The translations under genes were made by a program, and so were the position numbers. From the NCBI GenBank assembly GCA_021647625.1, contig JAKIUJ010000013.1, positions 1 through 40,730 on the forward strand: DNA of 40,730 bases, given 5' to 3'. Shown in pieces: positions 33,679-40,730 of this stretch. A model generated the notes under the pieces. It made no database searches. It was not told the origin of the DNA and saw only the letters and a program-made list of their open reading frames with translations. Position 1 is the first letter of the stretch. Each line of letters starts with the position of its first letter. The stretch comes from Desulfobacula sp. (lineage in GTDB: Bacteria > Desulfobacterota > Desulfobacteria > Desulfobacterales > Desulfobacteraceae).

Positions 33679-34428
33679 TTATTTTGCTTTAAGTTTCATC
33701 AAAGCCTTTGAAGAAGGTGAATACTTTAAACCCAGTTTAAGTATATTCCTTGCCCTGGTTTCATCATTCAAGGAGAGGAACAGTGAATACAGCGATATAT
33801 ATCCTTTTACGTATCTGGGGTTTGTTTTTACCGCCTTCATAAAAACATTCATTGCTTTCATTGGTTCATTTAGCTGCAGAAACCATTGTCCTTGATTGTG
33901 AAGGAACACAGGCCACAATTTTTTTTTTGTATTTTTTAATAAATATTCCATCTCTCTTATAGCACTTTCTATCTTCTGTTTGCGGCATTGTTCGGTACTG
34001 CATTCAAAAGCATTATTATATTTTGTCATTCCACGGCAATAATGATGCATATGAATCATATCGGTCCCAAATTTTTTATAGTATTTGTAAAGTTTTTTAT
34101 ATGCCTTGTTCTTATTTTTGGTCTTATCAATTGTTTCAAGCACAGAAAATATGCTTTTCCCCTTAAAATAACTGTCTGCTGTATATTTACAAAAATCAGG
34201 AAGTGGCCCGATCTCATTCAAGGCTTGCTTGTCTATAGCAAAGGTATCTTCTATTAATATGAAAGGAATAATTAATGCTAAAATTACTAAACATAATTCA
34301 AGTATTTTTATTCTGATTGCATGGACACAGGAGCCACTTTTGAATCTGAAGAAAATATTTTTCAAAACCTCAATCTCACTTTTAGTCCTTTTGGTAATTG
34401 TATCTTCTTTACACCCGCTTTTAATCAT
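33679..34428 (-). CDS. TPR-containing exported or membrane-anchored protein
   Basis: The 249-residue protein has a basic N-terminus and one hydrophobic segment (LELCLVILALIIPFILIED, about 46-64) that could act as an uncleaved anchor or late signal. After it comes CKYTADSYFKGKSIFSVLET and a Lys/Tyr-rich helical part with CRGMTKYNNAFECSTEQCRK, containing three cysteines. The C-terminal part has TPR-like repeats (FLHNQGQWFLQLNEPMKAMN, then AVKTNPRYVKGYISLYSLFL, NILKLGLKYSPSSKALMKLK). TPR proteins in such clusters are thought to scaffold the assembly complex. The start is uncertain, and an internal Met later in the N-terminus is absent before the anchor. Function not known. Confidence 0.75.
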   Translation of the reverse strand: MIKSGCKEDTITKRTKSEIEVLKNIFFRFKSGSCVHAIRIKILELCLVILALIIPFILIEDTFAIDKQALNEIGPLPDFCKYTADSYFKGKSIFSVLETIDKTKNKNKAYKKLYKYYKKFGTDMIHMHHYCRGMTKYNNAFECSTEQCRKQKIESAIREMEYLLKNTKKKLWPVFLHNQGQWFLQLNEPMKAMNVFMKAVKTNPRYVKGYISLYSLFLSLNDETRARNILKLGLKYSPSSKALMKLKAK

Positions 34429-34449
34429 TTCATTATATGGGTGAACGGC

Positions 34450-35637
34450 TTAAAAATCATCTATAATATTGATAATATGTTCCATATCTTTAATTGTTAA
34501 AGATTGATGAATCGGTAATTGAATACAATTTTTAGCATAAAAACAGGTTACAGGGTAGTCTGCTTTATTAATTCCTTTCCACAGATATTCGGCAAATCTT
34601 GCTATTTTCACATTTCTGTCTCTTAAAAACTTGGCAAGCTTATCCGCTTTTTCTGAGAGGATAGGAAAATTATAGGGTACCACAGTTGCTGGAAGTTTCC
34701 TTTTTAAAGGTTGCAATCCTGGTTTATCCTTTAAAGCATTCGACAGAAACTGAAAATTGTGTTGCCTTTTTACCATTACTTTTTCTTTATTTGTAATAGA
34801 GTAAATCATTTTTGAAAAAAGCGGCATTTTCTGATCAGAATATGTTTTATCTATAACTTCAGGTGAAAAGGGATTTTGTTTGGTGCCTTGAGACGTAGCG
34901 ATATTACCTTTGGAATTTGAAGGCTTAAAACATCTCAAAATTCTGTCTTTAGCAGCAAAAATAGCTTTTCTGAATCTCAGGCTGTTGTCTGACTCACATC
35001 CCATTTCAAGTGTATTTAACGCAGATTTCAATTGAAAAAGTAAGGGAGTACTCTGCTTTTCCATTTGTTCTGCAAGCTTCTTATTTTGAAAAATTAAAAA
35101 CCCGCCATGATAAGCCGGAAAAAACTTGTAAAGACTGGCAATTGAAAAATCTGCTTTAGCTCCTATAGGCCTTCCATTATTTTCGCCAAAAAAAGTTAGA
35201 GCACAATCCTCAACAAAATATATGTTCAAGTCAGTGCACAGCTCTCTTATTTCGTCGGTTGGAGTTGGAAACCCGAAATAATGAACCGCCAAAATGGCTT
35301 TGGTTTTACTGGAAACTTTGCTTTTCAAATTGGCATAATTTATAGTGCAATCTTCATAAATCTCATAAAAAACCGGGCTCATACCTGCCCTGACGACCGC
35401 ATGGATAGCAACAGGGCATTGATATGCAGGAAGCAGAATTTCATCCCCTTTTTGTGGCTTTAGACAACGAAGACCGATTTCTATAGCACTCCTGGCATTT
35501 ATAGTAGAAAAAACTATTCCAGAATCAAGAACACTTGGAACTACATTTTTAGGTTTAAAGTCGCCAAGACCTTCCCTATTAAATTTAAGATAGGGGTATT
35601 GGGCTATTTTTCGCTCTAACTTTTCAGAGTCTTCCAT
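34450..35637 (-). CDS. DegT/DnrJ/EryC1/StrS-family PLP aminotransferase
   Basis: DegT enzymes transfer an amino group to a keto-sugar nucleotide, making amino-sugars for surface glycans. The 395-residue protein has INARSAIEIGLRCLKPQKGD (about 47-66), AVHYFGFPTPTDEIRELC, FVEDCALTFFGENNGRPIGA with the PLP-stacking region, and SIASLYKFFPAYHGGFL (about 165-181), where the Lys should form the Schiff base. The usual family pattern is S-x-x-x-x-K-x(4)-G-x-G-G; here the spacing is Y-K-F-F-P-A-Y-H-G-G, a mild variant. It overlaps the flippase gene by 22 bases. A 50-residue insertion around 200-250 carries many Lys and Ser. The substrate is unknown. Confidence 0.88.
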   Translation of the reverse strand: MEDSEKLERKIAQYPYLKFNREGLGDFKPKNVVPSVLDSGIVFSTINARSAIEIGLRCLKPQKGDEILLPAYQCPVAIHAVVRAGMSPVFYEIYEDCTINYANLKSKVSSKTKAILAVHYFGFPTPTDEIRELCTDLNIYFVEDCALTFFGENNGRPIGAKADFSIASLYKFFPAYHGGFLIFQNKKLAEQMEKQSTPLLFQLKSALNTLEMGCESDNSLRFRKAIFAAKDRILRCFKPSNSKGNIATSQGTKQNPFSPEVIDKTYSDQKMPLFSKMIYSITNKEKVMVKRQHNFQFLSNALKDKPGLQPLKRKLPATVVPYNFPILSEKADKLAKFLRDRNVKIARFAEYLWKGINKADYPVTCFYAKNCIQLPIHQSLTIKDMEHIINIIDDF

Positions 35638-37061
35638 ATAGTTTGAATATCTTTAAACGTTTGTCGTGAAAAAATTAAAAAATAACTTATATAAATAAAA
35701 ATTCCTATAGCAATGTTGATTGCAAATGTAACAAAAGAAACTTGATTTTGAAGAATATAGTTCTTTAGCAGAGTCAAACCTGCAACCATCAATAGGGAGC
35801 CAATAATAGCATGTTTTACCCTCTTAAATGTCTCCATGATATCAATACCAATATCTATTTTTATTGAATAAAACAGATATCCAAAAAGTAATGGGAATAC
35901 GAACAGCCAACTCAAAGCAACCCCCATCAAGCCAAATGGAGTTGCAAGGGAATAGCCAATGGGCAAAAGAATTGCCGAATAGAGAGAATACTTGAAAACG
36001 GCTGATGTATTCCCCCTTGATTTTAAGATCACCATAAATACACCTGTAAAGGATAACATAATTCCAACTATACAAAATACCCTAAATGGCAAAAGGCTGG
36101 GCATCCATTTTGGTGAAAGAATCAGAATGACAATCTCTTCTGACACCGCAAACATACCAAACATCATAGGTATAAAGAACACCGCAATGATATAAACTAC
36201 ACGATAAAAATACTTCCTGCACTCTTCAACATTATTTTGCAAAGTTGAAAACAATGGAAACATAACATTTTGAATGATCAAAATACCTTTAGTAATCGGG
36301 ATTCTGGATAAACTTAATGCGACTGTATAGTATCCTAAAATATCCTGTCCCAAAACTCTTCCTATGATAATTGAATCACTTCGGGAACTCACATAACCCA
36401 AAAGGTAATGCCCGGTTATAGGAATTCCGAATTTTAAAAGCCGCTTGGCTGCTTTTATTGAAAAAAGGAATTTTGGAATCCATTTCATGTATAACAATAT
36501 ACAAATGGTCAAAACACCGTTTCGGACCATCTCACCGATGACAAGACTCCAAACCCCCATACCGTACAAGGCAAGGGAAAGGCTAGTTATAAGGGCCGAA
36601 ATGGCGGATATCAATTCAAAAAAAGAACGCTTCTTAAATTCAAAATCACGCGCCAATAATCTATTGGGAATTTCTCTAGCACTTGAAAAAAAAAGATTAA
36701 TACCGATAACCCGAACAATGGTAACAAGATCAGGAGCTGAAAAAAAAGAGGCCCAAATGCTTGCAAGCGGCCATGTCGCAGCATAAAGTAATGTGGCAAA
36801 AGATATACAGATCCAGAAAGCGGTATTAATATCAACTTCTGAGATATCCTTTTTCTGAAGAATGGCTTCCCCAATACTTAAATCGAAAAAGATATTTATG
36901 AGCCCCATATAAGCCAGCGCCATCCCCATCAATCCATAATCATGTGGTGACAATATCCTTATTAAAAGGATGGTCACACTCCAGGATATTAGCTGGCTGA
37001 TGTACCGGATACTGGCCATCCAAAAAATACTTTTTACTGCAATGCTTTTAATATTATCCAT
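35616..37061 (-). CDS. Wzx-type lipopolysaccharide/oligosaccharide flippase
   Basis: A 481-residue membrane protein with about 14 hydrophobic helices, for example SIFWMASIRYISQLISWSVT near the start and LFSIKAAKRLLKFGIPITGH near the middle. The order and the phrases ILSPHDYGLMGMALAYMGLI and ILGYYTVALSLSRIPI are standard for the polysaccharide-transporter branch of the MOP superfamily (PST/Wzx). It should flip lipid-linked repeat units from the cytoplasmic to the periplasmic leaflet. Its stop lies 22 bases inside the DegT gene start, suggesting coupled translation. The C-terminal 60 residues (LLKNYILQNQVSFVTFAINI) hold the last helices. Specificity cannot be inferred. Confidence 0.9.
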   Translation of the reverse strand: MDNIKSIAVKSIFWMASIRYISQLISWSVTILLIRILSPHDYGLMGMALAYMGLINIFFDLSIGEAILQKKDISEVDINTAFWICISFATLLYAATWPLASIWASFFSAPDLVTIVRVIGINLFFSSAREIPNRLLARDFEFKKRSFFELISAISALITSLSLALYGMGVWSLVIGEMVRNGVLTICILLYMKWIPKFLFSIKAAKRLLKFGIPITGHYLLGYVSSRSDSIIIGRVLGQDILGYYTVALSLSRIPITKGILIIQNVMFPLFSTLQNNVEECRKYFYRVVYIIAVFFIPMMFGMFAVSEEIVILILSPKWMPSLLPFRVFCIVGIMLSFTGVFMVILKSRGNTSAVFKYSLYSAILLPIGYSLATPFGLMGVALSWLFVFPLLFGYLFYSIKIDIGIDIMETFKRVKHAIIGSLLMVAGLTLLKNYILQNQVSFVTFAINIAIGIFIYISYFLIFSRQTFKDIQTIWKTLKS

Positions 37062-37109
37062 GAGTATGTGGGTTTATATCTTTATATTATTTTTTACAAT
37101 CTGAAAAAA

Positions 37110-38156
37110 TCAGTTTATTAGTTTTTTTATCGTTCTCAAACCGTTAACTATACCATGAATATAACTGTTTCGAAAATAATTTATATGATAAATTGTGCGA
37201 ATATTCACTGACAATTGTTTTGCAGTCTGTTTGACTCTGCCATAATGTTCAATAAATTTAATTCCAGGTATCTCAAACGCCCTTTTATGGAGTTCATACA
37301 TCATCATCAGTCCCGGAGAATAATCTTTCATTTCTTCATCATAGGCTATCTTTAGGATAATCAACATACTGCCGCCCTGTATTGTTAATGCAGAAGCTAC
37401 GACTTTGTCATTAAAAAGTAGCTGAAAGATCGATGCCTTTTTTCTTTTGGAAAATCGGCTAAGCATTTCCTTATAAAAAAGACCCGAGGGGTTGTCGAGA
37501 GTAATTGCTGTATTTATTTTCCCCTTCCATCCAAGGGTTTCGAGTTTTTCATATGTCTCAAGTCCTTCCTTTATCTCTTTCTCAAGCGTCAACTCTGTCC
37601 ATTCCATTTTTATTCCGTTTTTTTCAATACGATTTCTTTTCTTGGTAATACTACGCTTAAGGTTTTTGCTCCTTTTCTGCCAGTAATTTTCAAAAGACCT
37701 GTCAACCGGTATGTTAACCGTATCCATATATTCTATTTTTTCAATATGTTTTTTGTGCATATCAATTTTAACACCCAGGTGATCTGGATCCAATTTATTA
37801 AAACAGACCATGACTGAAATACCAGGAAGCGTTTTCATTAAAGACTCAATTGAAGAATTAGCAGTACCTTCATCTAAAGTTTTAATCAATGAAAAACAAA
37901 AGGGTCCTGTGTTAGGAACAAAACTGTCCCAAACTCCCCAGTTTCTCTGATTTAAAAGCACCATCCCTTCTTCACCTGCCTCCCCTTTAAGTGCAAGAAG
38001 AATGTCCTCCGATGCAAACTGCTTTAACAATGGTTCGATATAATCGACATGCATTAAAGGATGGTTAAACCCCAGGACATCAACACACAATTTTTGCCAA
38101 TTTTTTTTATATTTGCCAAACGAATTCTTTGCTTTTTCAAATTTCCATTCAGACAT
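37110..38156 (-). CDS. CelD/BcsL-type GNAT acyl- or aminoacyltransferase
   Basis: The 348-residue protein has two GNAT-like halves, as in CelD/BcsL and FemAB-like enzymes. The N-terminal part (NWQKLCVDVLGFNHPLMHVD, LLNQRNWGVWDSFVPNTGPF) is followed by a very basic connector SKNLKRSITKKRNRIEKNGI (about 170-189). The C-terminal GNAT domain has FQLLFNDKVVASALTIQGGS (about 255) and YDEEMKDYSPGLMMMYELHK, then a conserved E-H-Y-G-R. Proteins of this fold in polysaccharide clusters acylate amino-sugars or add an amino acid to a sugar amine. It would act in the cytoplasm, after the DegT enzyme. The acyl donor is not predicted. Confidence 0.82.
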   Translation of the reverse strand: MSEWKFEKAKNSFGKYKKNWQKLCVDVLGFNHPLMHVDYIEPLLKQFASEDILLALKGEAGEEGMVLLNQRNWGVWDSFVPNTGPFCFSLIKTLDEGTANSSIESLMKTLPGISVMVCFNKLDPDHLGVKIDMHKKHIEKIEYMDTVNIPVDRSFENYWQKRSKNLKRSITKKRNRIEKNGIKMEWTELTLEKEIKEGLETYEKLETLGWKGKINTAITLDNPSGLFYKEMLSRFSKRKKASIFQLLFNDKVVASALTIQGGSMLIILKIAYDEEMKDYSPGLMMMYELHKRAFEIPGIKFIEHYGRVKQTAKQLSVNIRTIYHINYFRNSYIHGIVNGLRTIKKLIN

Positions 38157-38235
38157 GGAATAAATCCTTATTGCTGATATAACTCTTTTTATTTTGGAAT
38201 TATTATCTTTTTAGGAGTGATTTTAGAGTACAATT

Positions 38236-39471
38236 TTAGTGATAAATGGATCGTTTTAGTTGAGCCCACAAATTATTAAGTTTTTCTTTTTTAAATATAA
38301 AGGTTCTAAAAAAACGCCATAGCATGATAAAAAAAGGATAAGAATCAGACACATTAAAATACGCAAACGCCTTTTTCCCACTTAATGACTTGATCCATTG
38401 GGGGATGGTTATTTTTCCATTTGGCAGATACCCGTCTTTTGAAAAGACGGCACGGATATCGCCAAATATATCGATCCACACAACATCCTGACTTTTTGAA
38501 GTGCTTATGCCTATGGGCTTTGCTGTCCCAATGGCATCTTGATACGCTAAATACTCCATATTCATACCGCATTTTTCTGAAAGCCTTGCCTCGGTTGTCG
38601 AGCGTGCATTTATTTCTGTTAATTTTAATTTTCCATCCAGTTCATCTCTTTGAACTTCTCCTTCGGCAAGTCCTGAAAAATTTAAAGCTTTCAATACGGA
38701 GACACAGATATCAACAGCTTCAGGCTCCCATATGGTTTTACATACAACAGCATTACCATAATCGATAGGCACAATTCGAATTTTTTGGTAACAGCAAACG
38801 GCCAAAGGGATTGACTGGCGATTCATGTATATGCATACTAGATATCGTTCAGTGCCTGACAGTTCTTTTTGAACAATAAGATTTTTATCAATTTTGTATG
38901 CTTCCTGATAACGGGTTATCATTTCTTCTTTGGTATTAATTTTCAAACATTTATTGCCGAACTTTTTAGAAAAATTATTAGCGTGAACGGCTTTGATAAT
39001 AAATGGATAGTTCAGGTGTGCGGCTATATTAATTAGATCTTTCGGGTTTTTTGGGAGATGGGTTTCGGCATGGGGTATATTCAATTTTTTAAGTATTTTG
39101 TAGAAACGAGTTTTATCCACCAGTTTTTCGACGATCTCCAGTGTACTATATGGTACGTGGAAAACAGTCTCAAGAATGGAACGGTGTTTTAAAACGCTTA
39201 ACAGATATAAATCGCTGGTAATAAAAAGCACTGGCTTCGGTTTGAATTCTTTTCCAAGATCAACAAGAAAACTAATAAAAAGATCTTCATTGATTTTGTA
39301 ATCCGGACAAATTTTTTTTTCAACATACTTTGAAAAAAAAGTGACGTTTTTGAGATTGGAATCCACTGATAAAACACGAATTCCCTTTTTCCCCAGGTTT
39401 GAAACAACTCCGTATCCGTTCTGGTCTCCTGTATTGACAACAACAGCTACAGGCCTTTTTTTCTTTGTCAT
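38236..39471 (-). CDS. ATP-grasp carboxylate-amine ligase
   Basis: The 411-residue protein begins with a Rossmann-like part (AVVVNTGDQNGYGVVSNLGK, GIRVLSVDS) and an ATP-grasp core: VDKTRFYKILKKLNIPHAET (about 136), YPFIIKAVHANNFSKKFGNK (about 175), LIVQKELSGTERYLVCIYMN (about 218) and SGLAEGEVQRDELDGKLKLT EINARSTTEARLS (about 270-300), with metal-binding Glu and Asn. ATP-grasp ligases form an amide or peptide bond through an acyl phosphate. In this cluster it may link an amino acid to a sugar or activate a carboxylate for the neighbouring GNAT; that is inference. It is 79 bases upstream of the GNAT gene on the same strand. Confidence 0.85.
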   Translation of the reverse strand: MTKKKRPVAVVVNTGDQNGYGVVSNLGKKGIRVLSVDSNLKNVTFFSKYVEKKICPDYKINEDLFISFLVDLGKEFKPKPVLFITSDLYLLSVLKHRSILETVFHVPYSTLEIVEKLVDKTRFYKILKKLNIPHAETHLPKNPKDLINIAAHLNYPFIIKAVHANNFSKKFGNKCLKINTKEEMITRYQEAYKIDKNLIVQKELSGTERYLVCIYMNRQSIPLAVCCYQKIRIVPIDYGNAVVCKTIWEPEAVDICVSVLKALNFSGLAEGEVQRDELDGKLKLTEINARSTTEARLSEKCGMNMEYLAYQDAIGTAKPIGISTSKSQDVVWIDIFGDIRAVFSKDGYLPNGKITIPQWIKSLSGKKAFAYFNVSDSYPFFIMLWRFFRTFIFKKEKLNNLWAQLKRSIYH

Positions 39472-39557
39472 ATTTTCACCAAAATATCAGAATTCAAAAT
39501 ATTTAAACCTATTTGCATTGGCCGATCCGATATTACCATACCTGTTTATTGAATTTT

Positions 39558-40730
39558 TTAATAAAAATACCAGATGGTATTGTACTCGTCAACATTTTCA
39601 CCAATCTGCTCCAGTCTCTGTAAATATGTGAGTATTGGTATGTCTCTATCGATATAGGTTTCAGGCTCTGTCGTGACGTTTCTTTCCCAGGGATGAAATT
39701 CATAAAGCCGGGAGCCATCCGGTTGAATTGATATTAAGTCTCGATGGATATCGGCTCTAAGATAATTTTTTCCTTGACCCGGCACATTATAAACCGCTTC
39801 ATCTGTCCGACTTAAACCGGGTAAAAGCCTTGTTTCTTCCTTTTGTTCCTGCAACAATCGTGCAATGGGAACACGGTATTCCATCGTTTCCAGTTTTCCT
39901 TTTGTATTAAAGGTATAATAGGGGTCAATTCCTATTAAAGCAATCAGACGTCGCAACGCACTGGCCTCAAATCGTCTGGACACAAAAAATGTATAGACCA
40001 ACTGATTATAAATGGAAACACCTGTATTTTTTAATCGGTGGACAGCTTCTACCAGTTGAGGTGTTATTTCATATGGATGTTGAATATGTGTGACAAAAGC
40101 CACCCGCTTACCCGAGTGTAAAATTTTATCAACGATTTTCAAAAAATTATCAGTCACCCGCATTGGAACAGTTGCAAAGGTACGGGTGCCTATCCGGATA
40201 CGTTCAATACTTTCTATCCCTGATAATAACGACAAAATTGATTCAAGTTTTTTATCACCCATAGACAAGGGATCTCCTCCTGTCAAGAGAACCTCTTTGA
40301 TATTCGGGTGATCTTTTATCCACCGGATTGCTGAGAGTATTTTTTTTTCCCCAGCCATTGCCGATTTCGACATGACATCTTTAATTTCCCAGTTTCTTTG
40401 GCAATATACACAAATTTGTGGACACGTATTAAATGGCTTGAAAATGCAGATTGCCGGATACCTTCGGGTAATTAAATCTATTGGAGACGTATCCGCCTCT
40501 AGCATAAAATCGCAACTTGAATTGCTCTGCCGATTCATCATCATTTGCTCGACATAATTACCCGTCGGAATTACTTGAGCCCTCAATGACCTGTCATGAA
40601 TGGACTCTTTATCCATCAATGCAAGATAATAAGGGGTGATGCCAAAAGGAATGTTGTTCTGTACTGCTTTTTCAATAGCCTTATATTCATCATCAGCCAA
40701 GGAAATAATTCTGGAAATATCTTTTGCTTT
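39558..40730 (-). CDS. KamA-family radical SAM protein (lysine aminomutase-like), cut by window edge
   Basis: The reading frame is open to the last base of the window (…KAKDISRIISLADDEYKAIE), so the true start is beyond 40730; a TTG at 40700 is only an internal codon. The 380 residues visible from there contain FNTCPQICVYCQRNWEI (about 94-110), the C-x3-C-x2-C motif for a 4Fe-4S cluster and S-adenosylmethionine. LLTGGDPLSMGDKKLESIL and IGTRTFATVPMRV are typical of lysine 2,3-aminomutase relatives. LPGLSRTDEAVYNVPGQGKN near the C-terminus contains a Lys that could bind PLP. KamA enzymes turn L-lysine into beta-lysine; this divergent type may use another amino acid. First gene of the visible cluster. 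Confidence 0.88.
   Translation of the reverse strand, partial: KAKDISRIISLADDEYKAIEKAVQNNIPFGITPYYLALMDKESIHDRSLRAQVIPTGNYVEQMMMNRQSNSSCDFMLEADTSPIDLITRRYPAICIFKPFNTCPQICVYCQRNWEIKDVMSKSAMAGEKKILSAIRWIKDHPNIKEVLLTGGDPLSMGDKKLESILSLLSGIESIERIRIGTRTFATVPMRVTDNFLKIVDKILHSGKRVAFVTHIQHPYEITPQLVEAVHRLKNTGVSIYNQLVYTFFVSRRFEASALRRLIALIGIDPYYTFNTKGKLETMEYRVPIARLLQEQKEETRLLPGLSRTDEAVYNVPGQGKNYLRADIHRDLISIQPDGSRLYEFHPWERNVTTEPETYIDRDIPILTYLQRLEQIGENVDEYNTIWYFY

Noticed and set aside
40698-40700. TTG at 40700 as start of the KamA-like gene
   Set aside because: The frame stays open to the window edge with coding-like residues upstream, so the real start is outside.

Overview
The window looks like a chromosomal segment of an AT-rich Gram-negative anaerobe. 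The best guess is a Desulfobacterota member near the Desulfobacteraceae. That placement is an inference from pyruvate phosphate dikinase, QueH, a PilB-type ATPase with a cyclic-nucleotide domain, and an exosortase/PEP-CTERM exopolysaccharide locus together; no marker gene was compared.

Region 1 (1-13.3 kb) is mostly housekeeping. It holds the start of a ComEC-like gene, murA, a tRNA-Leu(UAA), the maf-yggS-queH operon, a PilB/GspE ATPase fused to a cNMP-binding domain, an ABC-F ATPase with a small membrane protein, ppdK and prfC. Short repeats occupy the gaps, including a perfect 84-bp tandem duplication at 5884-6051.

Region 2 (13.3-17 kb) is an accessory patch of toxin-antitoxin genes and gene debris. 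It has a methyltransferase fragment, two divergent VapBC modules with palindromic operators, a truncated PemK-like gene, an MNT antitoxin with a frameshifted HEPN partner, and remnants of two other genes. A 139-bp foldback (MITE-like) element sits in one copy of a 48-bp direct repeat. The other copy, 1.3 kb away, is uninterrupted and reveals a TCGA target duplication.

Region 3 (17-24.9 kb) is the most unusual part. A secreted PEP-CTERM protein lies behind a sigma-54-type promoter. It is followed by a two-gene operon on the minus strand (an RND/MMPL transporter, then an E1/ThiF-nitroreductase fusion) and by two acyl-synthase-like genes placed tail to tail: a LuxI-like exosortase-associated acyltransferase and a FeeM-like N-acyl amino acid synthase. 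I read this as a candidate biosynthesis and export system for an N-acylated small molecule linked to the exosortase system. A third VapBC module follows.

Region 4 (25-40.7 kb) is a long minus-strand exopolysaccharide cluster. In transcription order it encodes a KamA-family radical SAM enzyme (cut by the window edge), an ATP-grasp ligase, a CelD-type GNAT, a Wzx flippase, a DegT aminotransferase, a TPR protein, an O-antigen-ligase-like polymerase, two GT4 glycosyltransferases with an AsnB-type amidotransferase between them, and a large secreted carbohydrate-active protein split in two frames at an A9 tract. The genes would build, modify, flip and polymerise a surface polysaccharide of the kind that accompanies exosortase A. 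The exosortase and the initiating/export genes are not in the window and probably lie beyond 40730 or elsewhere.
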